Below, one piece after another: positions 1-6,528 of a stretch of 35,495 nucleotides of DNA; within the stretch, counting starts at the first letter, position 1; every line of letters starts with the position of its first letter. The DNA is from Verrucomicrobiota bacterium (lineage in GTDB: Bacteria; Verrucomicrobiota; Verrucomicrobiia; Chthoniobacterales; UBA10450): positions 1 to 35,495 of the forward strand of contig QHNR01000025.1 of NCBI GenBank assembly GCA_003218475.1, read 5' to 3'. The notes under the pieces were generated by a model, which was given only the letters and a program-made list of their open reading frames with translations, ran no database searches and was not told where the DNA came from. The position numbers and the translations under genes were made by a program.

Positions 1-569
1 GGCGAAACTTTTCGCAGCGCCAACCAGTGAATCGGTGCGCCTTTCTGGCGAAAAATTAGCTCAAATCCACTCGGTGGCAGTTCGACATCGAGTTTGGCGA
101 TTGCAAAGCCCGAAGTTGACCGCGCGATCTCTTGGATTTTTCGAAAGTAATCCAAGTGATCGGTTGCAATGTAAATCACACCACTCTTTTCAAGCACGGT
201 ATGAACGCAGTTCAGGAAATCTTGCGTTACAATTCGGCGCCGATGATGGCGTCGTTTTGGCCATGGATCGGGAAACAATAGGTAAAATGTCTCCACCGAT
301 TCAGCCGGTAGCAGATAACGCACTGCATAGAAACTCTCCATCTGCAGTAGCCGAACATTGCCGAGATTGGCAACCCTCCGTGCAGAGCTGCGGATTCGAC
401 CGAGTAATCGTTCGATCCCGAGAAAGTTTTTGTTCGGCAGCCGCCGCGCCAGTGTGCAAAGAAACGAACCCTCGCCGCACCCGAGATCGACGTGCAATGG
501 CGCTTTGCGTCCAAAGATCTTTTCCAGATCGAGCTGCTGTGTAAGCGAATCTCGCGACTGCGGGATCAC
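1..569 (-). CDS. trmB: tRNA (guanine-N7-)-methyltransferase, C-terminus cut by window edge
   Basis: Methylates G46 of tRNA to m7G using S-adenosylmethionine. About 189 residues are visible on the minus strand and the frame is still open at base 1. Seen: SAM motif I HVDLGCGEGSFL (about residues 26-37), the following acidic strand NFLGIERLLGRI, and the family-diagnostic DPWPKRRHHRRR block (about 101-112). The visible end, ELPPSGFELIFRQKG, matches the usual C-terminal part of TrmB, so only a few residues are probably missing. I chose the GTG at 569 (MIPQSRDSLTQQLDLEKIFG) because TrmB normally has a short leader before the FG turn. No clear ribosome binding site precedes it. An in-frame GTG at 620 would lengthen the protein by 17 residues but lies inside a strong hairpin. 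The family is certain; the start is uncertain. Confidence 0.9.
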   Translation of the reverse strand, partial: MIPQSRDSLTQQLDLEKIFGRKAPLHVDLGCGEGSFLCTLARRLPNKNFLGIERLLGRIRSSARRVANLGNVRLLQMESFYAVRYLLPAESVETFYLLFPDPWPKRRHHRRRIVTQDFLNCVHTVLEKSGVIYIATDHLDYFRKIQEIARSTSGFAIAKLDVELPPSGFELIFRQKGAPIHWLALRKVS

Positions 570-580
570 TCGAGAACAGA

Positions 581-621
581 CGTGCCTGCGGTGAGCTAAG
601 CTATCCTCACCCGCAGGCACG
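581..621. repeat. Strong hairpin upstream of trmB
   Basis: A 15-nt arm (581-595, starting CGTGCCTGCGG) pairs with a 16-nt arm (606-621, ending GCAGGCACG). There is one bulged base and a 10-nt loop. No U-run follows on either strand, so it is not a standard intrinsic terminator. It sits immediately upstream of the likely trmB start and could be a leader structure or a stray palindromic repeat. Confidence 0.6.
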
Positions 622-685
622 CTGAGGAGAAATCAAACCGCCGCTTTGGGAGCAGAGGTTCTGAAGCCGAGAAACAACCAGGAAC

Positions 686-796
686 ATGATACTGAAGAGA
701 ATCGCGGCGGCTTTGATCATTATTTGTCTCGTTGTGGCTGAAGGTGAATCCGCTTATGACAGTCTCGCCTGTTGTAGGCAAGCAAAAACGGTCTGA
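686..796 (+). CDS. Possible small exported peptide (36 aa), unrecognised
   Basis: ATG at 686 with an AGGAAC stretch just upstream opens a 36-codon frame ending at TGA 794-796. The peptide begins MILKRIAAALIIICLVVAEG, which looks like a short signal peptide or single membrane segment. A short tail with two adjacent cysteines (LACCRQ) follows. It has no family I recognise. It lies between the trmB hairpin and msrA and could equally be a chance frame. The only support is the signal-like start and the weak Shine-Dalgarno. Confidence 0.25.
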   Translation: MILKRIAAALIIICLVVAEGESAYDSLACCRQAKTV

Positions 797-841
797 GTTA
801 TTCACAACGCCTTGATTCGTAGGATGTCTAATCTCGATAAT

Positions 842-1453
842 ATGAATCGAGTTTTTCTTTTGACTCTCGGCTGCATAACGTTCGCCCTTACTATTACGCA
901 GGTTGCTGCGCAAAGTTCCTCTCCTGGGACGACACGGACTGCGATTTTCGCTGGCGGCTGTTTTTGGTGCATTCAGCCGGCCTTCGACAAAGCTAACGGC
1001 GTCATCAAAACAGTCGTCGGTTATTCTGGTGGAACAGAACCGAATCCGACTTATGAGCTCGTTACATCCGAAAAAACGAATTACCGCGAATCAATCGAAG
1101 TCACATACGATCCGGCAAAGATTTCCTATGACCAACTGCTGGACATCTACTGGCGGCAGATTGATCCGACCCAAGCCGACGGCCAGTTCACCGATGTCGG
1201 TCCGAGTTATCGCGCCGCGATTTTCTATGGCAACACGGAGGAGAAGAAAGTCGCCGAAGCTTCAAAAGAGAAGCTCGCGCACTCCCGCAAATTTAATAAA
1301 CCAATCGTCACTGAAATTTTACCGGCTATGAAGTTCAATCCTGCCGAGGCGTATCACCAAAAATATTATCAACAAAATCCGGAGCACTTCGAAGCGTTTG
1401 AACACGGATCAGGGCGGGTTTCGTTCAAGAAGAAAACGTGGGACGAGCGATAA
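842..1453 (+). CDS. msrA: Exported peptide-methionine (S)-S-oxide reductase
   Basis: Reduces methionine-S-sulfoxide in proteins. The N-terminus MNRVFLLTLG...VAAQ is a signal peptide, so this copy probably repairs oxidised periplasmic or envelope proteins. The catalytic block AGGCFWC has the nucleophile Cys at about residue 40 and a second Cys at 43. GYSGG, the E..EVTYDP strand, DVGPSYRAAIF and the late EAYHQKYYQ segment are all typical of MsrA. The length of 203 aa fits one exported MsrA domain without a fused MsrB. I chose ATG 842 because it gives the cleanest signal peptide; ATG 824 and TTG 812 are in frame and would add 6 or 10 residues. No start has a good ribosome binding site. Confidence 0.93.
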   Translation: MNRVFLLTLGCITFALTITQVAAQSSSPGTTRTAIFAGGCFWCIQPAFDKANGVIKTVVGYSGGTEPNPTYELVTSEKTNYRESIEVTYDPAKISYDQLLDIYWRQIDPTQADGQFTDVGPSYRAAIFYGNTEEKKVAEASKEKLAHSRKFNKPIVTEILPAMKFNPAEAYHQKYYQQNPEHFEAFEHGSGRVSFKKKTWDER

Positions 1454-1743
1454 GCCAGGTTGGCACGGCGCTCTGCGCCAGTATGCGTTTAGCGCCAAAG
1501 GCGCAGCATTCACCGGCAGCCTGGGGCAGCGCCCGAGGGAAGATGGCACCGAAAGAACACCAGCGCTGAGGGCGCGAGTCCTGCATCATTGCGACCACCC
1601 GCGCGGAATTGAAGCGCGCCTTAAGCGCTTGGTTTACGCGACAATCGGATTCCTGGGGCGATGCCCCAGGCTGACATGAGCCCGCGCCTTTGGCGCTAAA
1701 CACAAAGGCGGAGCCCCTACATAATGCTGCGATCAGGCTGCGA
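1454..1743. repeat. Gene-free gap with long imperfect inverted repeat
   Basis: This 290-nt stretch has no convincing gene. The sequence GTTTAGCGCCAAAGGCGC at 1487-1504 is repeated as a perfect 18-bp inverse at 1684-1701. Inside these, CAGCCTGGGGCA on the left pairs with TGCCCCAGGCTG on the right. The right-hand copy also forms its own hairpin (CCTGGGGCGATGCCCCAGG, about 1653-1671). The region between msrA and the convergent aminotransferase gene therefore holds a foldable, roughly 215-bp repeat unit of unknown origin. It may also act as a two-way terminator. Confidence 0.65.
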
Positions 1744-2670
1744 TTACAGATCAACCACCTGAATGCCTTCGGTCGCGGTGCGTTGAGAATAGAGATCGCT
1801 CAGGCGTTTCGTCATCGGCCCGACTTTACCGTCTCCGATTTGGCGGTTGTCGATTTTTGTGACTGCAACCAATTCTCCCATTGTGCCTGTGCAAAACATT
1901 TCGTTGGCGCCGTAAACATCGAGAACTGACAAGTCCGTCTCAACGCATCGGATTTTTTCGGCAGCACAAATCTCGATCACCGTCGCGCGAGTTATTCCTT
2001 CAGAGCACGCGACAACACGGCTAGTCGCAAGATCGCCGCTTGCTCGCGATTTATCGGAGTTGCGCACAATGAAAACGTGGGTCGCGTTCGTTTCTGCAAC
2101 GAAACCGCGCATGTCCAGCATGAGCGCGTCGTCAGCGCCGGCGTTGTTAGCCTCGATCTTTGCCAGGATCGAATTCAGCAGGTTCGCGTGATGAATTCGC
2201 GCATCCAAAACCTCGGGTGGCGGACGCAGAATTTTGCTCGTAATCAAATTGAGTCCAGTCTTCGCGTAAACTGGCGCTTTGTGTTCTGCGAGAACAATCA
2301 ACGTTGGGCCACTCTGATTTAGCCGGGGATCCATGCCCGAAGTGATTTTCACGCCGCGCGTAACGGTCAGGCGAATGTGGACGCCGTCGTGCATTTTGTT
2401 TGCCGCAAGCGTGCGTTTGATTTCCTCGATGATCTTTTCGTGCGGTGGAATTTCGGTGAACGAGAGAGCGCGGGCCGAACGCTCTAGCCGCTCGAGATGC
2501 TCGTGCAGCTTGAAGATACGGCCGTCGTAAAGACGCAAGCCTTCCCAGACCGCATCGCCGCCCTGCACGGCCGAATCAAACGGACTGATTCCCGCCTTGT
2601 GCCGGTGCACCAACTCTCCGTTGATGTTAACAAGCAGGTTGCGGTTTCGGTCGTCGAATTTCTGCAGCAT
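1744..2670 (-). CDS. Class-IV aminotransferase-like protein lacking the PLP lysine
   Basis: The fold is that of branched-chain/D-amino acid aminotransferases (PLP fold type IV), 308 aa. Seen: the N-terminal FDSAVQGGDAVWEGLR substrate/dimer segment, FKLHEHLERLERSA, RLTVTRG, the VAETNATHVFIV strand with the Glu that normally contacts the PLP ring nitrogen, SEGITRATV, and CTGTMGEL near the C-terminus. In active members the Schiff-base lysine sits three residues before the conserved Asn, as in IKSLNLL. Here the segment reads DARIHHANLLNSILAK, with His160 in that place. The nucleotides (codon CAT) support this reading. It may not be a normal transaminase, and ilvE would be an over-call. A sulfotransferase-like gene lies directly upstream on the same strand. 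ATG 2670 has no strong Shine-Dalgarno. Confidence 0.85.
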   Translation of the reverse strand: MLQKFDDRNRNLLVNINGELVHRHKAGISPFDSAVQGGDAVWEGLRLYDGRIFKLHEHLERLERSARALSFTEIPPHEKIIEEIKRTLAANKMHDGVHIRLTVTRGVKITSGMDPRLNQSGPTLIVLAEHKAPVYAKTGLNLITSKILRPPPEVLDARIHHANLLNSILAKIEANNAGADDALMLDMRGFVAETNATHVFIVRNSDKSRASGDLATSRVVACSEGITRATVIEICAAEKIRCVETDLSVLDVYGANEMFCTGTMGELVAVTKIDNRQIGDGKVGPMTKRLSDLYSQRTATEGIQVVDL

Positions 2671-2710
2671 TGGTTTCGCCGCGATTAAGGGGACAACGCA
2701 GATTGTGTTG

Positions 2711-2775
2711 TTGTAGCGGCGTTTGTGTCAAACGCCATGAGACCGAACAGGCGCTTGGCACAAGCGCCTCTACAA
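2711..2775. repeat. REP-like palindromic element, TTGTAG...CTACAA
   Basis: This 65-bp unit is bounded by TTGTAG and its inverse CTACAA. It holds two hairpins: GGCGTTTG/CAAACGCC (2718-2736, loop 3) and AGGCGCTTG/CAAGCGCCT (2749-2769, loop 3). It lies between the aminotransferase-like and sulfotransferase-like genes. A related arrangement occurs at 8389-8469. Confidence 0.7.
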
Positions 2776-2802
2776 TGATTTTGCCAAATTTGTAGATGAT
2801 CC

Positions 2803-3534
2803 TTAACGCAATCGGTACTCGTAAAGCTGCTCATAACATTCGCGGCACCGGCCGTAAATTTCACGCCAGCGCTCCGGAACCTGGCGATCTGTGGAACGAT
2901 ACGGCCGAAACGAGGTCGTTTTTGCAACTTCAGTATACCAATGCCTGGCCCACAGCCCGTCGGTCTCGCGCAATCCCGGCGGCCAGGAAAGCATCGATTT
3001 GCTAAACTGAACGCCGACTGCATCGCACAGAAGCCGCAGAATTCGTTCAGGATCTTCCAGCACGTCTTTTGCATCAACAACAGGTGGAACCGATTTCGTG
3101 CGATTGCGGACAAAATCAAAAATCTCTGCTTGCTGTGTAAAGCCGAGGTCCTCCAGCGCCGGGTCGTCGCGTTTCTTAATATATGAAGCAATGACCTCGC
3201 GTGGGTCGCGAATAAGAAAACAGTTTGTCATTGTGCTGAGCCATTCCCGATCTACTTCCGGTAACAGGTGGTGCGTCATGTGTTTCTGGAAGAAAATCTG
3301 CCTGTCCTTGGGGATTGGCCCGGTCAGGTGCACAACGACTTTTTGCCAATCAGTTTCGCCGGCTGCGATCACTTCATCCGCGCCGGGGTGTCTTTTGCCG
3401 GTCACATTTAGGTAACAGGCGTAAAACGGTTCATCGACAACAAACGTATCCCGCCGATTACCCCAAGCGCGCATCATCGCCGTTGAAATGTTTCGGGGGC
3501 CCGACCACATCGCGATGCGAATTGCCTGAGGCAT
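2803..3534 (-). CDS. Sulfotransferase-like P-loop protein
   Basis: The 243-aa protein has a 5'-phosphosulfate-binding-type loop at the N-terminus (MWSGPRNISTAMMRAWG, residues 9-25). The 3'-phosphate-binding-type motif is IRDPREVIASYIKKR (about 108-122). Together these are the signature of the PAPS sulfotransferase superfamily. The SGPRNIST form belongs to a bacterial subfamily whose acceptors I do not know. No signal peptide is visible, so it should be cytoplasmic. I chose ATG 3534 over the TTG at 3540. It lies 132 nt upstream of the Lys-less aminotransferase on the same strand, which suggests joint function. From memory, plant proteins named BCAT-like carry both domains in one chain. The superfamily is well supported; substrate and activity are unknown. 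Confidence 0.8.
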   Translation of the reverse strand: MPQAIRIAMWSGPRNISTAMMRAWGNRRDTFVVDEPFYACYLNVTGKRHPGADEVIAAGETDWQKVVVHLTGPIPKDRQIFFQKHMTHHLLPEVDREWLSTMTNCFLIRDPREVIASYIKKRDDPALEDLGFTQQAEIFDFVRNRTKSVPPVVDAKDVLEDPERILRLLCDAVGVQFSKSMLSWPPGLRETDGLWARHWYTEVAKTTSFRPYRSTDRQVPERWREIYGRCRECYEQLYEYRLR

Positions 3535-3615
3535 TGGCAAAGATTCTCGCGGCTGCGCGATTTGCCAGCCGAAATCGGACCTTCCGATTCCACGAGGCTG
3601 AGTAGACGGCCCGAG

Positions 3616-4170
3616 CTAACTCTTTGCAAAGACGCCCAGGAGCGGTCGACGTGATGGTATCTTTGAGCGAAAATCGCTGACGAAGCCGTCCTCAGTGCGG
3701 ATCTCAACATGGCCAGCGGCGCTCTTGGCGCCATAGACCAGCACAGACCCGACAGGTGCTTCGTAGGGATTCGAGACGGGAAGTTTTTTGAACCCGTAAC
3801 TGTTCACCAACTCCTGGCCGGCTTGTTTGGCCAGCGTTGTCTGCGGCCTGGACTTCACCACACCGGCAGCAACCAGCGCTTCCTTCACAAAATGCCAGCA
3901 TTTCGAAAGCGAGTGGGCATGCGCTCGTTCCTGGGCAATCGTGGCTGCCCGACGCAATTTCGGATCAATGTTTGCATCCACCTTCGCAAACGGCTGCACG
4001 ATTTTCTTGGGGTAATATTTGTCCACGACGTCGACCGATTGCTTTTTCCCACTGGAATCTGTGTAAGCAAACTTGGGGTTGGGCGCAGAGAAGATCAACG
4101 CTGACGCGGGATGCGGGCAAAACACCGCAAATCCCAAAACGGCGAGGGAGAGGGTGAGAAGTTTTGACAT
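3616..4170 (-). CDS. Secreted CHAP/NlpC-P60-like putative cysteine hydrolase
   Basis: This 184-aa protein has a clear signal peptide (MSKLLTLSLAVLGFAVF...ASA, cleavage near residue 24). The mature part contains KCWHFVKEALVAAGVV with Cys91 at the start of a helix. Further on come a turn PVGSVLVYG and then GHVEIRTEDGFVSDF with His154 opening a strand. A Cys at a helix start followed by G-D/S-hydrophobic and G-H-V-x-I is the layout of CHAP and NlpC/P60 peptidoglycan amidases, so a wall hydrolase role is plausible. The similarity is by pattern only, and the overall sequence is divergent. GGATAGGAC about 10 nt upstream of ATG 4170 is a possible ribosome binding site. It lies between the AKR gene and the sulfotransferase-like gene. 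Confidence 0.6.
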   Translation of the reverse strand: MSKLLTLSLAVLGFAVFCPHPASALIFSAPNPKFAYTDSSGKKQSVDVVDKYYPKKIVQPFAKVDANIDPKLRRAATIAQERAHAHSLSKCWHFVKEALVAAGVVKSRPQTTLAKQAGQELVNSYGFKKLPVSNPYEAPVGSVLVYGAKSAAGHVEIRTEDGFVSDFRSKIPSRRPLLGVFAKS

Positions 4171-4278
4171 AAAGCGCGCGTCCTATCCAGCATATCGGCC
4201 ATGCCCGCAACTAATTTTTTTCAACGAACGCAAGATTTATAATTTGACATCTGCCGAATGCGTTAAAAGCGGGCGCGT

Positions 4279-5196
4279 CTACAGTGACGAGACGAATTCG
4301 ACCATCCGTCGGCGGATGTTTTCATCGGGCAAACGGCCGACTCCGCCCTGCATATTGTCTTCGATGTGATCCGGCTTATCAGTCGCTGGGATGGCACAGG
4401 TCACCGCAGGATGCCCGACGATCCATTTCAGAAAAAATTGCGCCCAGGATTGACAATCAAACTCAGTGGCCCAATCCGGCAGCGGTTTTGACCGTACTTT
4501 GCCGAAGAGATCCCCAGCTCCAAACGGTCGATTTACGATTACCGCGACGCCGCGCTCCTGCGCCAACGGCAAAATCCTCTGCTCGGCCTCGCGTTCCATG
4601 AGCGAATAGTTGATCTGCAGAAAATCGAGTTTCTCGCTGCGCATGATTTTCTCGACGCCGGCAAAAGCGCCTGCCTCGTGGTGCGTGATCCCCAGATACC
4701 GGATGCGGCCCTGCTGCTTCCATTCACGCAACGTCGCCAGATGCGTCTGGACATCCACCAGGTTGTGCACCTGCATCAGATCGATTCGTTTCGTGCGCAA
4801 CAGCGCCATCGAACGTTCCATTGATTTGATTCCGTTTTCTTTGCCGTGCGTCCAAACCTTTGTTGCGAGAAAAAGCCTGTCCCGAATTCCGAGTGCGGCA
4901 GTGAGTTCGCCGATCACATCCTCGGCTCGGCCGTACATAGGCGATGAATCAATGACGCGACCGCTGAGTTTCACGAACAGCGAGAGCGCCTCTTCAAGCT
5001 GTCTGCGATTATCGGTCGTGAGATCGACATCAAATGTTTGCCATGTTCCCAGGCCGATCACTGGCAGCTTCTCGCCTGAGGAGGGAATAGTGCGCGCTAA
5101 CATGGTTGGTGATTCGCTCACCGCGCGGGCGCTGATTGGCAAAGCCAGTCCGGCTGCACTTGCTCCAATCAAACGCGCGGCTTCGCGGCGAGTCAT
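4279..5196 (-). CDS. Tat-exported aldo/keto reductase
   Basis: NAD(P)H-dependent oxidoreductase of the AKR superfamily, 305 aa. The N-terminus MTRREAARLIGASAAGLALP is a twin-arginine signal, implying export with bound cofactor. The AKR tetrad is visible: Asp83 and Tyr88 in VIDSSPMYGRAE, Lys113 in FLATKVWTHG, and His144 in DLMQVHNLVD. LGITHHEAG and the late NRPFG and CAIPATDK segments complete the barrel and nicotinamide-phosphate site. The frame stays open to 5331, but that extension is encoded by a dispersed intergenic repeat (5304-5329), so I start at ATG 5196, right at the Tat motif. The gene is divergent from another Tat-dependent oxidoreductase. The substrate is unknown. Confidence 0.88.
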   Translation of the reverse strand: MTRREAARLIGASAAGLALPISARAVSESPTMLARTIPSSGEKLPVIGLGTWQTFDVDLTTDNRRQLEEALSLFVKLSGRVIDSSPMYGRAEDVIGELTAALGIRDRLFLATKVWTHGKENGIKSMERSMALLRTKRIDLMQVHNLVDVQTHLATLREWKQQGRIRYLGITHHEAGAFAGVEKIMRSEKLDFLQINYSLMEREAEQRILPLAQERGVAVIVNRPFGAGDLFGKVRSKPLPDWATEFDCQSWAQFFLKWIVGHPAVTCAIPATDKPDHIEDNMQGGVGRLPDENIRRRMVEFVSSL

Positions 5197-5303
5197 TTGG
5201 TTTAGCTTTCGAATTGTCTTGTCGAGCGGCGTCGCGTGCCAAGCCGTAGCTTTATACGAAGGTCTGGAGACATCTCTAATTGGATAGGGGACAGCGGTTA
5301 AGA

Positions 5304-5329
5304 GATTCCTCGACTTCGCTCGGAATGAC
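5304..5329. repeat. Single copy of dispersed CGAAGTCGAGGAATC-type repeat
   Basis: GATTCCTCGACTTCGCTC continuing to GGAATGAC lies in the divergent gap between the AKR and SDR genes. Its reverse complement, beginning GTCATTCCGAGCGAAG, is nearly the same as the arms of the elements at 13714-13804 and 15239-15392. Only one arm is present here. Reading through it on the minus strand yields a false AKR N-terminus, MSFRAKSRN. Confidence 0.75.
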
Positions 5330-5349
5330 AAGAAAGGTTAGCCGGTTAT

Positions 5350-6471
5350 ATGAAGACGACGCGCCGCCGTTTTATCAAACTATCCACTGCCGGTGCGCTT
5401 GCGTTACGCGCGAGATCGGCATCTTTGTTCGCGCAGAACACAGTGAAACCTCTGCGCATTCTGATTCTGGGCGGCACCGGGTTCACCGGCCCGTATCAGG
5501 TGCGGTACGCGCTAAGTCGCGGGCATAAGGTGACGACGTTCAACCGCGGGAAGACGCACGCAGGCGAATTGCCGAACGAAGTCGAACAACTCATTGGCGA
5601 TCGCAATGGCAAACTCGATGCGTTGAAAGGTCGACAATGGGACGTAGTTATCGATAACCCGACAACCCTTCCGGCGTGGGTGCGGGATGCAGCGCAGATT
5701 CTTAAAGGCAACGTCGAGCGTTACGTCTTCATCTCGACGATTTCTGTTTACGGGGAACCGAAGACCGGTCCGGACGAGACTGCACCGACAGAAAAATACG
5801 AAGGCGCCGATCCCTACAAAGAGACGCTCGAGGCGATGAAGGCGGGCGGTTACAAAACCTATGGTCCGCTTAAGGCGCTCTCGGAAAAAGAAGCCGAGAA
5901 ATGGTTTCTCGGAAAAACGCTAATTATTCGCCCGGGACTTATCGTCGGTCCGCGGGACGAAACCGATCGCTTCACTTATTGGCCGGTGCGGATCGATCGC
6001 GGCGGCGAAGTGCTTGCGCCCGGTTCGACTGACGACCCTGTGCAATTCATCGATGCGCGCGGTCTCGCCGAATGGACGATCCGCATGGCCGAAAACCGCG
6101 AGACCGGGATTTACAATGCAACCGGCCCAGCAAAACCATTAGGCATCGGCGGAATGCTTGATGGGATCAAGGCCGCACTGAAATCAAATGCCACGTTCAC
6201 ATGGGTAGCGGAGGATTTTCTCACGCAGCAAAAGGTGGAACCGTGGTCGGACATGCCGGTCTGGACTGGAAAAGAGAGCGGACTTGCTCGCGCAAAAATC
6301 GATCGCGCGCTCAGTAAAGGGCTGACATTCCGTCCGCTCGCGGAAACTGCGCGCGACACACTCGCCTGGTTCAAATCGCATCCGCAAGATCGACAAGCGC
6401 ATTTGCGGGCCGGTCTTACGCCCGAACGCGAAACAGAAGTGCTTGCCGCCTGGAAGAAACAAAAGGGGTAG
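5350..6471 (+). CDS. Tat-exported NAD-dependent epimerase/dehydratase (extended SDR)
   Basis: This 373-aa protein starts with a twin-arginine signal (MKTTRRRFIKLSTAGALAL). It is followed by a Rossmann fold with the extended-SDR glycine motif GGTGFTG (residues 41-47). ISTISVYGEP carries the catalytic Ser/Thr strand. The Tyr-xxx-Lys pair is Y171-GPL-K175. IIRPGLIVGPRD and YNATGPAKPLG match nucleotide-sugar epimerase/reductase folds. The substrate is unknown; the Tat signal makes a cytoplasmic nucleotide-sugar less likely. The ATG lies downstream of a dispersed repeat and has a weak AGGTTAGCC upstream. It is followed by a membrane carrier gene 57 nt away on the same strand. Confidence 0.87.
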   Translation: MKTTRRRFIKLSTAGALALRARSASLFAQNTVKPLRILILGGTGFTGPYQVRYALSRGHKVTTFNRGKTHAGELPNEVEQLIGDRNGKLDALKGRQWDVVIDNPTTLPAWVRDAAQILKGNVERYVFISTISVYGEPKTGPDETAPTEKYEGADPYKETLEAMKAGGYKTYGPLKALSEKEAEKWFLGKTLIIRPGLIVGPRDETDRFTYWPVRIDRGGEVLAPGSTDDPVQFIDARGLAEWTIRMAENRETGIYNATGPAKPLGIGGMLDGIKAALKSNATFTWVAEDFLTQQKVEPWSDMPVWTGKESGLARAKIDRALSKGLTFRPLAETARDTLAWFKSHPQDRQAHLRAGLTPERETEVLAAWKKQKG

Positions 6472-6528
6472 CGACAGATCGCCGATGCGTCCAGCCGTTT
6501 GGCTGTCGCGCCCCAGCATCGCGTATCG

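Noticed and set aside
35-544. 169-aa plus-strand open frame
   Set aside because: It is antisense to trmB, whose motifs are clear on the minus strand; no family resemblance.
4610-5287. 225-aa plus-strand open frame
   Set aside because: Antisense shadow of the aldo/keto reductase; Ser/Arg-rich with no motif.
5197-5331. 45-residue N-terminal extension of the aldo/keto reductase
   Set aside because: It is encoded by a dispersed intergenic repeat and would bury the twin-arginine signal that starts at 5196.
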